This document shows, one piece after another, positions 21,595 to 33,223 of a DNA stretch of 64,000 nucleotides. Source of the DNA: Hemerocallis citrina (lineage: Eukaryota; Streptophyta; Magnoliopsida; Asparagales; Asphodelaceae); contig CM030360.1 in the NCBI GenBank assembly GCA_017893485.1, positions 2,324,501 to 2,388,500 of the forward strand, in the 5' to 3' direction. Each line of letters starts with the position of its first letter. Position 1 is the stretch's first letter. A model generated the notes under the pieces. The model was not told the DNA's origin and did not search any database. It saw only the letters and a program-made list of their open reading frames with translations. The translations under genes were made by a program, and so were the position numbers.

Positions 21595-24500
21595 CTCACT
21601 CAGCTGGAACTACAGCTCATGGGTCAGTCTATCAATGCTGGCTCCTCTGCTCGTGCATTCTCTGCCACTCCTGGTATGAATTCGTTCTGAATTTTAGATT
21701 CTGGTGCATCACATCATCTCACTAGTAATCAGACACTATTCACCATCTACACTGCATTTCGCTCCCACTCTCCATCTCTATACACAGCTGATGGCTCACC
21801 ACTTCTTGTTACACACTCAGGGGCAATTAGCTCTCTCACCCTCACATTACCATATGTTCTTTATGCTGCTCATTTATCCATAAACCTTATTTCTATTAGT
21901 GCGTTGTGCGATAGTGGTCTTGTTGTTACTTTTGACTCATTCGGTTGTTCTATTACTGATTCATGCACCGATAAGGAGTTTGGGCGTGCTAGTCGTCAGA
22001 GTTGTCTATATCATCTAGATTTTCTTCGTGAACATCATTCTACTTCTAGTTTTGCTGATATTGTTTTCTCTAATGCTGATCTATGGTACAGACGTTTAGG
22101 TCATATTAGTGCGTCTCATCTTCAGACTTTAGCTTATAGTGGTGCCCTTGATTCTCTTACTTTTAAATATTTATCTGATTGTCAGGGTTGTTATTTGGCC
22201 AAACATTTCGCACTACTCTTTAGTTACAAAAGCACTTCTCAAACCACCCATCATTTTCAACTTGTTCATTCTGACATATGGGGACCCTCTCCTGTACCTT
22301 CGTGGAAAGGCTATCTCTATTATGTTGCCTTCATCGATGACTTCACTAGACATACATGAATTTTTCTTATGCATCAGCGATCTGAGATACCTGATATTTA
22401 TCGGTTCTTTACGACTATGATTCACACTCAGTTCGGTGTGCGCATTAAGAATTTCCGATCGGACGGTGTTCGTGAGTACATTTCTACCGCTATGAGATCA
22501 ATCCTTCAGTCTCACAACACCCTTTCTTAGCAATCATGTCGTCACACACATGAGCAGAATGGTGTAGCTAAACGCAAGCATCGTCACATCTTTGAAACTG
22601 CTCGCGCTCTTTTACTCTCCTCTTCCGCTCCTCGTACTTTTTGAGCTGAAGCTGTCATGACCTCTGCTAGTCTCATTAACATTACTCCCTCATCTGCCCT
22701 AGCTGGTACGACGCCTTATGAGGCTCTTTATCACTCACCTCCCGACTAGAGTATGCTCCATACCTTTGGGAGCACCTGTTACGTTCTTCTCTCTCCTACT
22801 GAGCGCACAAAGCTCTCTGCTTGTGCTGCTAAGTGCGTTCACCTAGGTCTCAGTCCCGAACACAAAGATTATCGTTGTTTTGATCTATCGGCGGGTCGTG
22901 TCCGCATTTCTCGACATGTATCCTTTGTAGAAGACTCTCCTTACTCCTGACTCCCCCCGAGGATGCTAGATTTCTCGATTTCCCAGTTGTTGCTAGCTCC
23001 CCGACTTCATCTTCCCACATTCATTTTGATCTCACTCCTCGGGCTCCATTCACATCTCTTGCGATCCTTATACCTATTGTTCCCCCCTACTGAAACACCA
23101 CCTGCATCCCCACAGCTGCCAGCACCCACTCCACCTACTTCCTCACCGAAACATGCACCAACTCCACCGTCCTCACCCCCACACCCTGTCAGTCCACCAC
23201 CGCTTCATCAGTCTACACGTTCCACTTCTAGTATTCCTCCGGCACATTATACACCTGATGCCACTGGTCCTTCTGACCATTTTGGTTTTACCACCCTAGC
23301 TTCCTACTCACCACAGTTTTATACATATCTTACTGCTATACACTCTACATGTGAGCCCAGAACCTATCAGGACGCATTTCAATATTCCGAGTGGAGGAAA
23401 GCTATTGCCGAGGAATTCAGTACATTTGATCAGACTGACACTTGGGATATCGTTCCTCTGCCAGAGGGCGTTCAGCCTATTAGCTGCAAGTGGATCTTCA
23501 AGGTCAAATATCAACCTAATGGATCTATTGAACGGCACAAGGCTCATCTAGTAGCTCGGGGATTTACTCAGGAGTATGGCATTGATTATGATGAGACATT
23601 TGCTCTCGTTGCACAGATGACTACTATTTGCACTCTTCTTTCTGTTGCAGCCATCCGTCAGTGGTCGTTATACCAGATGGACGTGAAGAATATTTTTCTT
23701 CATGGTACCTTATCTGAGGTTGTTTATATGGATCCTCCTCCTGGCCTTCCTACTCCTCCTTGTTATGTTTGTCGGCTGCGTCGGGCTATATATGGTTTGA
23801 AGCAGGCCCCCCGAGCATAGTTTGAGTGTTTTCGTCTTGTTATCACCAATGCTGGTTTTAGTCAGTTCTCAGGATCATTCTATGTTTATGCGGTCATCAC
23901 CACAGAGGAGGGTACTTTCTACTACTTTATGTTGATGATATGATCATTACTGGGGATGACTCCACAGGCATTACATCCACCCAGAAATATCTTCACCAGC
24001 AGTTCCATATGAAAGACCTTGGCAGACTACATTATTTTTTGGGTCTAAAGATTGCTCATGGATCTCGGGGGATACTCATTTCTCAATAGAAATACACATC
24101 ATATATTATCTCCACTGCATGCCTCTCTGACAGTCGATCAGCCGATACACCCTTAGAGCTTCATGTGAAGCTTCGTCCCACTGATGGTGAGCTCCTTCTT
24201 GATCCTACTAGATACAGACAGATTGTTGGATAGCTTGTCTACTTATGCATGACCAGACCCGATATTTCTCACGCAGTCAGTGTTGTCAGTCAGTTTGTTT
24301 CCGCTTCTACGTCAGTTCACTACGGTGCTCTTCTTCAGATTCTCAGATATCTTCGGGACACTGTTACTCGCTCATTATTCATGCCTGCTACATCCAAATT
24401 AGAGCTGAGTATATATTCTGATTCAGATTGGGCAGGTGATCTTACTACCAAACGGTCTACCACAAGTTTCTGTCTATTTCTTGGTGATTCGCTGATCTCA

Positions 24501-24874
24501 TGGCGAAGTAAGAAATAGGTAGTTGTTGTATGTTCTTCGACCGAAGCTGGGTACAGAGCAATGACAACTACTATAGAGAGATTGTTCATGTTCGTTGGCT
24601 GTTATCAGATATGGGTGTCACTCTTTTAGGAGCTATTTCTCTTCATTGTGATAACCGGAGTGCCCTACACATTGCAAGCAACTCGGTCTTCCATGAGAAA
24701 ACGAAGCATATAGAGATTGATTGTCATTATGTTCGTGAGCGCTTTGAAGCAGGAACCATTTCACTTCATTCTATTACCTCGTCACAGCAGACGGCAGACT
24801 TCTTCACCAAATCTCATACTGTTCAGAGATTTCGATATTTAGTGGGGAATCTCACACTGTTTGACCCACCGTGA
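21595..24874 (+). pseudogene. Copia pol: protease, integrase, reverse transcriptase, RNase H; many stops
   Basis: Domains in order: protease active site ILDSGASHHLT (about 21695), GAG-pre-integrase LWYRRLGHIS (about 22082), integrase core with HSDIWGP and RSDGVREY, then RT with KWIFKVKYQPNGSIERHKA, MDVKNIFLHGTL and YGLKQAP. The catalytic YVDDM is present (about 23928-23945) but in another frame. RNase H follows with SDSDWAGD and the conserved tail ADFFTKSH. In-frame stops occur at 21690, 22358, 22528, 22642, 22747, 22948, 23818 and elsewhere, with frameshifts between. The integrase motif reads NGVAKRKHRH where NGVAERKHRH is usual, so the third catalytic acidic residue is Lys. Confidence 0.9.
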
Positions 24875-24887
24875 GTTTGAGAGGGGG

Positions 24888-25026
24888 TGTTAGATATTAT
24901 AGTCCCACATTGGGTATTGGACTAGTTTTGTATTTGGTTCACTCTTATATACAGGAGATAAATGTACTCAGTTATTTCTCAATTCAATAATCAGTATTGT
25001 TTTCATCTCTCTGATTTATCGTAACA
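24888..25026 (+). repeat. 3' LTR of copia element
   Basis: 139 bp, TGTTAGATATT to CGTAACA, directly following the polypurine tract. Confidence 0.92.
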
Positions 25027-27595
25027 ACTATTTTTGTTGATTTTGGATCTTGAAGAGATCTTTTGCATTACGAGGAGAAGGTTTTTTGGAATTTATTCGA
25101 AATCTACAAAAGGTGGGTAACACTCCATTTCTCTTGATATGTTTTATCTCATAGATATGTAGTATCATGCTATGGATGAATTTTTATTAATCATTAGTTC
25201 TATGTTAGCATGATTGTGGAAGTTGTTATGAGATACTTGTAGAGATGTATGTTTAATATGAGATTGTTGATTATATGACATAAAAATTGAATCTTGATTG
25301 TATGTTGAACTAAAATAAATTGTTCTTGAATAATGGAGTTTTCTATGCATGAAAAATCTAGTTTTTATTTATAGAAATATATCTAATGAACCTATGTGTT
25401 ATTGTAGATGTGTAGATCTTAGTGGTGATTCAAGAAACATGATTTAAATAATTAAAAGATGAGATTTTTATGAGTTTTTTACTGTTTTAATGTGAATTCA
25501 TGATGAGTTGAAAACTAGAATTTTTATACATTGATTATGTGTTAAAACCCCATTGAAAAATATACTTGAATGTTGTGAACACTAGGGTTAGGGTTTTGGG
25601 GTTAAACCCTAGACCTAGGGTTGGTTGGGGCTTGGTTTGAGGGTTGCACAGCACCCGGGGGTTGCACAGTGCCAACCCGAGCACTGTGCAGACACAGGGA
25701 GCTGCTATTTTGGGGTTTCGGCCTGCACTTTTGGGCCCAGGTTTGGGTTGTTTTGGGTGTGGTGTTGTGTGCTGGGGTTGAGAACCCTAGAGTGCATATA
25801 GATGAGTATATGTATATGTAGAATCTAGTGATTGTGTGATGATTAATTGGTTCTTTTGATCACGTTTCGAATGTACAAATTTTAGATTTTGTGAAAATCT
25901 AGTTTCAAATTTTAGTATGTTCAAGTAATGATTTTGAGGGTGCAAAGCTATATTTTCATAGATGAAATTCTCAGTTTTGAGGAGATATATGTTTCAGTTT
26001 TTAGAGATGAAAACATTGAAATCTAAGGGGTTTATTTTCAGTTTCAAAAGAGGTAAAATTTCATATTTGTAGAACTGAAGAATTTCATACACTAGGATGA
26101 GATCCTAGACAATAAACTAACTTGTTTCAGTTTAATTTGATTTGAATTCTAGAGAAACTCATTAAGTTTTATGTATGTATGGAAAGTGAGATTCAAAAGT
26201 TGAATTTAAAGGATTTTTATAGATTAGATTTTTGTTTCCATATAAGAAAGAGTCTTTTTTGGTAACAACGGTTTTTTAAATGGAATGTGAATAATGAAGA
26301 GATTTGTGGAGGCACAAATATTTTATTTTTGGAATGAGGTATTTCTGTTTTGAGAATTGATTCACAGCCGTGGTGTTGTGGGAAATATGTTGTTTTCATA
26401 TTAAAGTAAATAAAGAGTATTTTGATGATTGAACCAAGTGGGGTTCTTGATTGCATATTCGGGTTATTGTGAGAACCCTAGATGGACGCTTGAGGCGTTG
26501 AGTTGTGAGCACTAGAGACTGAGCGAGCCCTAGAGTACCGGTAAGGGATATTTTTTATTGTAGAAAATTAGCATGATGATCTAGTGTTCCTGGTTTGACA
26601 AGTGAAGTCTGATAGGGTGAAGCTAGTTCTAGGTGGCTCAGGTTACCACTAATACAAACCTAAGGACAGGCACTAGTTGGTGTGTGATGAAACAAGGGCA
26701 AACATGAGTAGGGGGCCTCTATATGGTCTACGGTGTGAGATGGTCCCCGAAATTATCGAGATGTGAATGGAAGTATCTCCAACTCATCTACGGTGTGGAA
26801 TTGATCTTCGAAATCATCGGATCGAGGCGACGCTCATGAGATGTTTGTGGGTGGTGAGGCGTCATGGCTTGCAGTGTGAGATTGAATCCTCGAAATTGTC
26901 GAGATGTGAATAGAAGTGTCTCCAGCTCATCTGCGGTGTGGGAATGATCTCCGAAATTATCGGATCTTGGGCTAGGTACTCACAAATTGTCTAAATCTTG
27001 TAGTAGTCATAGGTGTAGGGTTGCATGGCGAGGGATTGAACCCTAAATGAGGTGAACATAAGGGCTTGCCCTCTGACCTATTTAGTATGTGATGCATAGA
27101 ATCCAAACAAGTGTGCATTAGTGTGTGTCATGTACATTGTGTTTTCTTGAACCTTATTTTCAGCATTTTTTTTTTGTTTTCTTGACATACTTATTCTCTT
27201 AAGTTTAGTAGCACTTGTTGATTTATGAATCTTTTATTGTTGTTATATTTTATATTGTGTGATAAGTTTGTGATTGTGAGACTATGGAGGGTTACTCTTA
27301 CTATAATATTGCATCAGTTGTATTCAACTGACGTGCCCACTTTTCAATAGTTTTGGAGGATTTGCGAGTAAGTGACTTGAGCAAAGTTAAAGCTTAGACT
27401 TTGACATGATTGAAGTTTAAGTGTTGAAATGTGTTGTAATAAATGTTTAATTTTTCACTGTGCATTGTAATAAAGAACTATTGTAAAGAAAGTTGTATTT
27501 TTCCTGTTTTATACTGTGTTTGGATTATATTGAAGTAAAAATTCTGGAGTTGAGTCTCTTATTTCTATTATTGAAATTCAGGACGCTATAGATGA

Positions 27596-27826
27596 ATAGT
27601 CACGATTTCGAAGCTCAGATCAGTTTAGTAACATTTTCGCTATGGAACAAAAGTAGGCCATCACTGCTTGTGCCGTTTACATCCAAATAGCATTATAGAA
27701 GGTCAGTCTTGCCATCAAGCGAAGAGCTTTCGATCCTTCTCTCGCTAGTCAAAGAGGGAGCTTTCCAAATTTGTACAATTAATAGCAACAAAGAACCATA
27801 TATCTCCACCTTTGGTTGCAATCCCC
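27596..27826. other. Short spacer between element B and the MULE
   Basis: A small open frame at 27709 crosses into the MULE terminal repeat and resembles nothing known to me. No other signal was seen. Confidence 0.35.
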
Positions 27827-27835
27827 CAGAGTGTA

Positions 27836-28225
27836 GAATTTTTTCCCTAAATGACCCTTTTTATGAAAATTTTTTCACAAACGACCTATTTTTTTTTTAT
27901 TCCCTAAACGCCCCACTCGCTTTTTAAAAAAGCGAGTGTGGTATAATCCATCACGCTTTTTCAAAAAGCGAGTCTTAGGATTCAGAAAATTTGAACTCTA
28001 AGACTCGCTTTTTGAAACACCGCGGGGGATAATGCCACACTCGGTTTTTCAAAAAGCGAGTCTTGGCCTTTTTGGCCCAGCAACACTCGCTTTTTGAAAA
28101 AGCGGGGGAAATTAACTCACACTCGCTTTTTCAAAAAGCGAGTGTCGTTTGGGACTTAAACCCCCCAGCCCCAAACAGATCTCACTATTCTCTCTTCTTT
28201 CTCCTTCTTCGCTCGCGAAACCCTA
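27836..28225 (+). repeat. Left TIR of the MULE, built from palindromes
   Basis: About six units of the form ACTCGCTTTTT-n-AAAAAGCGAGT lie at about 27917, 27951, 28002, 28042, 28084 and 28123, some with one arm degenerate. The inner end runs into pyrimidine-rich leader sequence and GAAACCCTAACCC. Confidence 0.92.
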
Positions 28226-28788
28226 ACCCAACGTCCATACTCTTCGATTTAACGCCATATTCCATCAAATTAGTTGTCGAATCACTCCTAAATTCTTCAT
28301 TATCTCATCCCAGTCCAATTGCCCACTTTGTGTTCGCTCGTTCTTTCGATTTTTTTGGTGATTTCTGTGGCGTTCTTCGAAAAGGGCTTTGAACGATTTG
28401 GGGGTGTTTCTCGTGGTTCGATTCTTGGGCGAATACTGTGGTATATTATTCAAACTCTACATTTTCTAATGTTGTATTTATATTTAGAATTATTTAGTTA
28501 GAAATTGGTTGATATTATTGGAGGTACAATTTGCATCGTCATTGAAAATGTGTAAAATTCGGTATAAAATTTATGGGTATTTAGGGTGTAAAATTTGGAT
28601 AGTTGGTTGAGGTGGAGGTTTATACGTTTTGAAAAGGTCGTAAAATGTAGAATTTGTGAGTAAAATTAGGATATAGTTATTAATAATCAAAATGTTCGTA
28701 TGTGTTCTATAATTCTTGGTTTTATATTTTGGTATTGTTAATAATGATTGCTCGCTCCACATTGTAGGATACTCTTATTTTTTGAAAA

Positions 28789-30146
28789 ATGCCACGGACT
28801 AGGGGACATGTGGAGGTAGGTTCTAGTAGTAGACCCAATCGTGGCGATGGACCACGTACATCTTTCGGCCCACCTCCACGCAGTGGACGTGGTGGTCGTT
28901 GTGGTCGCACCGAACGTACTAATGTGAGCTTATAATTTTCTGCATTCGATTTGTTTCATTATCATATAATTAAATGATATATTTCTTTGCTGATGTAAAT
29001 GTTGTTTTGCAGGTCCCAAGTAACCCAAATGTGGCTGGTACTTCGTCCCCGGCCCCTTCTTCATCTACTATTCCCCTTGGAGGTCCAGGCCCCCTCGACC
29101 CCGCTCTTCTTACTCTTCAGTCGCACCATCGTTCTAGAGATGTGTGGGAGGGCGATTCGAATGAGTGCACATTCCGTGGGGGTCATCCACTCCCTATGCA
29201 CCCACGGATTCACCAGATCTTACAGGATTGCGGACTCTATGGTATTGCACTGATGAGCGGCATCAAGTACGATCGGCCACTGCTTACAGCACTCCTCGAG
29301 AGATGGCGTCCTGAGACCCACAGCTTCCACCTTTCAGTTGGGGAGATGACTGTTACGTTGCAGGACGTTTCAGTAATCACAGGCCTTCCGGTAGATGGGC
29401 AGGCGGTGACAGGATCCATGGACTTCGACCCTCCATATTTAGTAGAATAATATCTTGGTGTCAAAGTGGAGACTGGGGCAGTTATTGGGAAACAGATTCG
29501 GTTGAAGTGGTTAAAGGAAAAATTCAAGGACCGATTGACAGATGATTCGACTGAAGAGGAGGTCCACTACTACTGCAGGGCGTACATTCTGACTCTTTTT
29601 GGAGGTGTATTGTTCCCTAATTCCAGCGGCCATTCTGTCCCCCTCATGTACCTCCCGCTTATTGCAGATCTTGGACGAGTCGGCCAGTACAGTTGGGGTA
29701 GTGCTGCCTTGGTATCCCTCTACAGGAGTTTGTGCCTGTGTAGTCTCGGGTCCGTGCAGATGAATGGCCCGATGATATTGCTTCAAGTGTGGAGTTGGGA
29801 GCGTATCCATGTTGGACGTCCTGTAGTTAGGAAACAATCACCCAACTGGATCCATCTCCTTGAGGACCAGTACATGATACCTCCTCTTGGTGTGTACTGG
29901 TCCGGTAACCTTACTTGGACTGCCAACCCCAACAGGTGCTTGACCTACTTCCGTGATGAGTTGGACAGGTTGGCAGATAATTGCGTAGTATGGATGCCCT
30001 ACACGGAGGCGCGTCTAGCTCGACTACCGCCCATTTTCCTGTATAGGCGAGATCTTTGGCTAACAAAAGCACCACTAATCAACTTTAGCACTGTTGAGTT
30101 CTATTATGTGAACAGAGTGCTACGATAGTTTGGTCTACGACAGTAA
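28789..30146 (+). pseudogene. Plant mobile domain (PMD/MAIN-like) gene carried by the MULE, one intron, two nonsense codons
   Basis: Exon 1 is 28789-28923 (ATG, basic Arg/Gly-rich: GRGGRCGRTERTN). A GT-AG intron spans 28924-29012 (GTGAGC...TTTTGCAG) and exon 2 continues in frame. The PMD domain starts near residue 80: HRSRDVWEGD, HPRIHQILQDCGLYGI, DRPLLTALLERWRPETHSFH and LSVGEMTVTLQDVSVITGLP, as in MAIN/MAIL1 and phosphatase-7 long-form relatives. TAA at 29448-29450 and TAG at 30126-30128 fall where Gln is usual (VEQYLG, VLRQFG); otherwise the frame is open to 30146. Host MAIN proteins act in the nucleus in silencing and genome maintenance; the TE-borne function is unknown. The gene ends right after the FGLRQ motif, in the overlap with the transposase. 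Confidence 0.85.
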
Positions 30147-32555
30147 AATTTATTAACGAGATGCTTGTGATCGATTGCACGATATGCACAAGCTGCCAGT
30201 ACATGAGAACATGGGATATGGTATAGATGAAATTTCATACATGTGTACGTTTTCGTTCCCAAATTCACAGTGTGCAAGTTCCCACCCTTCCTTTCTCCAC
30301 TCACCATGCGTACACCCGTTCTCACGGAAAACACCCCCAGTTGATGATGGAACATTGTAACCTCATGTCCGTTTGCTCTCTCACGGCGACTATCGAGCAG
30401 TTCATGTATTCTTCGAGCAAAAATCGTCCCTTCAGATAAAAGTTTACTGGCTTCCTGTCGACGAGTAGTAAAATAAGAGTTCAGACGTAAGAAGATCGTC
30501 TCAACAATCGCAGTTACTGGCAAACTACGGACGCCTTTCAAGACTGAATTGAACACTTCTGACAGGTTCGTAGTCATTATCCCGTACCTTCGACATTCAT
30601 CTGCATAAAGTGCCTTTTTCTCAATCGGCTTCTCTTTCAACCAATTAGCCGCCTCCACATTTACGTTTTCAAGTTCAGTAAGTTTGGCCATGAATTTTTT
30701 GGGTTGGCGTTGACACGCTATAATTTTGGCCTTTTCCGCAATGCCTTGCTACCAAATTTACCAAAGAAATTTGTAGCAAAATGACGCATACAATAACGGT
30801 GATATCCATTAGGTTCGTTCCAAGCTCCATTTTGTAAGTCCATAGCAGATATTATATCAGCATGACGATCAGAGATAACACACAACTCAGTGCGATCGGT
30901 GACATAATATCGGATGCAAGTCATGAACCATGTCCACGTATTTATACTCTCTCCATCAACCAATGCAAATGCAAACGGAAATAAGCAATCATTCGCATCT
31001 GGAGAAACAACAATTAGCAAGCAACCCTTGTACTTACCGTACAAGTGAGTTCCGTCAACACTGATAACAGATCTGCAAGACTTGAAACCTTCAATTGAAG
31101 GACCAAATGCCCAGAATACATCCTTGAATGTTTCCTCGCTAGGACTAGACTCATATTTATCCCAGTGAACAATGGTTCCTGTATTTGCTGCTTGAATTGC
31201 TGTGAGTAAAAAAGGCAACTTCGTGTATGCTTCTTCGAAGGTACCATACAACCTCTCAATCGCCTTTTGTTTTGCTAGCCAAGATTTCTTATACGAAATT
31301 TGATAATTATATTGTAATTTAACAATCCCAATAATTGACCTCGGTGTTAAACCGGTATCCTTTTTCACCACATCAACAATCAGATTACAAACAATATTGT
31401 AATCAATTTTACGGTGATCCTGATTCAACGTTGGATTCGTACATGTGTGAGGCCCAACTATCTTCTTCACCACAAAATTCATCCCGCCTTTTGGAACCAT
31501 TGCTCGTAATCTCCAAGGGCAGCCACCATCACTTACTCCGGGGGGACCTTGCACGATCTCCTCAATGGTACGTTTTCTAGGTGCCATTTTGCATTTAACA
31601 GTGTACAGTGACGGTGTAGATTTCAAAGTTACGAATTCACGATGTTTTTTGATAGAATACAACTTCACTGCCTGTTGAATCGACTGCTTACTTATAAACT
31701 CCTGTCCAACGTACAATTCGTCTACATTGGACGAACCAGACGACTCTTATGGAACTAGGTGTACTCTAGCACCTTCAGCCATCTCTTCGGTAACATGAGC
31801 GTCAACATTGGAGTAGCTATAAGTAGCTATGACTTCATTAGAACTGTTGTTCGTAGGATTTACATTTGCACCACTATCATCATCATCTTCGTCTCCGTCA
31901 TCATTTTCACCACTATCATCATCTTCATCGTCTGTTTCTTCTTCTTCTTCATCATCGTCTAATAAGCTGTTGTACAGACTGCATTTTGAAAAAGTTCAAA
32001 TACACTGTCATTTGGAACAGAGTCAGGAACCGGACTAGGTTGGCGTGGCAGCTCAACATTTAGAGAATCCGGGATTGTTGAATTTGTGAAGGTGTTCTCT
32101 TGTGAGGATACTGAATTTGGTTCTGAAGATTGAGCGGGGTTAGACCTTATCTGCTGTGTAGGTACTACCCTTATGAAGCTTGAACTGGGAATATCATCTG
32201 GCTGAGCATTCAAAATTTGAATTTGCTGAATATATAACTCTAATGCAGACCAAGCACAATTGGGATCAAATGTCCTAGCAATCAATGACTTCAGCGCATT
32301 ATCAGTAGGTACGGGCACTGTCATAAAATACTGACCATCTCCTCTTCCTGCTGCGTATCGAGCTAAAATTTTCACATTCCATTGATTCCTATCCCAATTA
32401 GTAACTTCATATATTTTCTCAACTACTTCTTCAAATGTAATGGTACGGGATACTCAAACTATTTCCGGATCCAATACACTATAACAACAACCAATCTTTG
32501 GATCACAAATTATTTCACCACCAAAGTATAACCAAATAGGAATCTCCAAATCCAT
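30104..32555 (-). pseudogene. MURA-type MULE transposase, broken
   Basis: From ATG at 32555 the minus strand encodes an N-terminal MuDR region (LEIPIWLYFGGEIICD), with TGA at 32454-32456 and then WDRNQWNVKILARYAAG. After a frameshift near 31985 comes a long Asp/Glu tract, a TAA at 31747-31749, and the FAR1/MuDR-like zinc region (VGQEFISKQSIQQAVKLYS). The MULE catalytic domain follows: SVDGTHLYGKYKG, FALVDGESINTWTWF and CVISDRHADI hold the expected acidic residues. Another frameshift near 30720 precedes the C-terminus with a SWIM-type finger (TYTCMKFHLYHIPCSHVLA), where Tyr stands at the first Cys position. The enzyme would cut the long TIRs; four lesions rule that out. The last codons overlap the PMD gene antisense. 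Confidence 0.9.
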
Positions 32556-32829
32556 ACCTACGTTAATTTATACCAATAAGCGTGTTATTATCTACCCATA
32601 AACAAAACCTAATGAAATTAACAAAATAATAGGGTAATAAACATCATACCTTCACAAGATTATTTGGGTCAAATAGTTGAAGTTGCTTTCCTCTTCAAGT
32701 ATACCCAAATTCCAAAATTTAAACGTCTATCGGAAGATGGGATTAAGGTGTCCAAAGCAATTTTATGGGTTATTCGACAAATTACGATGGTACTTTGACG
32801 AATTTGAGATGAGAGATGGGTTAGGGTTT

Positions 32830-33214
32830 CGGAGTTAGAAGAGGAAGAGAAAGAAGAGAGAATAGTGAGATCTGTTTGGGGGTGGGGGGTTTAAGTCCCA
32901 AACGACACTCGCTTTTTGAAAAAGCGAGTGTGGGTTAATTCCCCCCGCTTTTTCAAAAAGCGAGTGTTGCTGGGCCAAAAAGGCCAAGACTCGCTTTTTG
33001 AAAAACCGAGTGTGGCATTATCCCCCGCGGTGTTTCAAAAAGCGAGTCTTAGAGTTCAAATTTTCTGAACCCTAAGACACGCTTTTTGAAAAAACGTGAT
33101 GGATTATACCACACTCGCTTTTTCAAAAAGCGAGTGGGGCGTTTAGGAAATATAAAAAAAACAGGTCGTTTGTGGAAAAACTTTCATAAAAAGGGTCATT
33201 TAGGGAAAAAATTC
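32830..33214 (-). repeat. Right TIR of the MULE
   Basis: Inverse complement of the left TIR unit for unit, including the partially degenerate units (CCCCCGCTTTTT, GGTGTTTCAAAAAGCG). This shows the arms were copied or homogenised as a whole. Confidence 0.92.
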
Positions 33215-33223
33215 CAAAGTGTA

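Larger units (their letters stand above)
17641..25026 (+). mobile_element. Ty1/copia retrotransposon with short LTRs, interrupted by element A
   Basis: The two LTRs (17641-17778 and 24888-25026) are flanked by perfect ACTAT duplications (17636-17640 and 25027-25031). A primer-binding site complementary to initiator Met tRNA follows the left LTR (TGGTATCAAAGCC, 17779-17791), and a polypurine tract (GAGAGGGGGTG, about 24879-24889) precedes the right one. Without element A the copy is about 4.5 kb. The pol order protease-integrase-RT-RNase H defines copia; the very short LTRs would suit an Ale-like lineage (inferred). Confidence 0.93.
15897..27590 (+). mobile_element. Element B: long ORF-less solo-LTR-like element, split by two insertions
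   Basis: It starts TGTGACGCTCC at 15897 and ends GGACGCTATA at 27590 (expected ...CA, apparently mutated). The flanking pentamers AATGA (15892-15896) and GATGA (27591-27595) match in 4 of 5 bases. Removing the Harbinger-like insertion (16029-17249) and the copia element (17641-25026) with their duplications leaves about 3.1 kb. The right part shares ordered blocks with element A (reverse complement) and element C: GGCGAGGGATTGAACCC, then GATGCATAGAATCC...ACAAGTGTGCATTAG, then CAACTGACGTGCCCAC. No coding frame was recognised. It is probably a solo LTR of a long-LTR Ty3/gypsy family; a non-coding LARD-type element is an alternative. Confidence 0.65.
27836..33214 (-). mobile_element. Mutator-like element with long TIRs, carrying MURA and a plant mobile domain gene
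   Basis: Near-perfect terminal inverted repeats of about 390 bp (27836-28225 and 32830-33214) start GAATTTTTTCCCTAAATGAC. The target duplication is CAGAGTGTA (27827-27835) versus CAAAGTGTA (33215-33223), 8 of 9 bases, matching the 9-bp Mutator rule. The interior holds two convergent genes: a PMD-type gene on the plus strand (28789-30146) and a MURA-type transposase on the minus strand (32555-30104). Both carry stops. Total length 5379 bp. Confidence 0.93.

Noticed and set aside
25621..25821. 66-codon Gly/Cys/Val-rich frame in element B
   Set aside because: Generated by the GCACAG / GGGTTG short repeats; no support as a gene.
28789..30146. PMD gene as a host gene
   Set aside because: It lies wholly within the TIRs of a MULE and has two nonsense codons, so it was annotated as a transposon-carried pseudogene.
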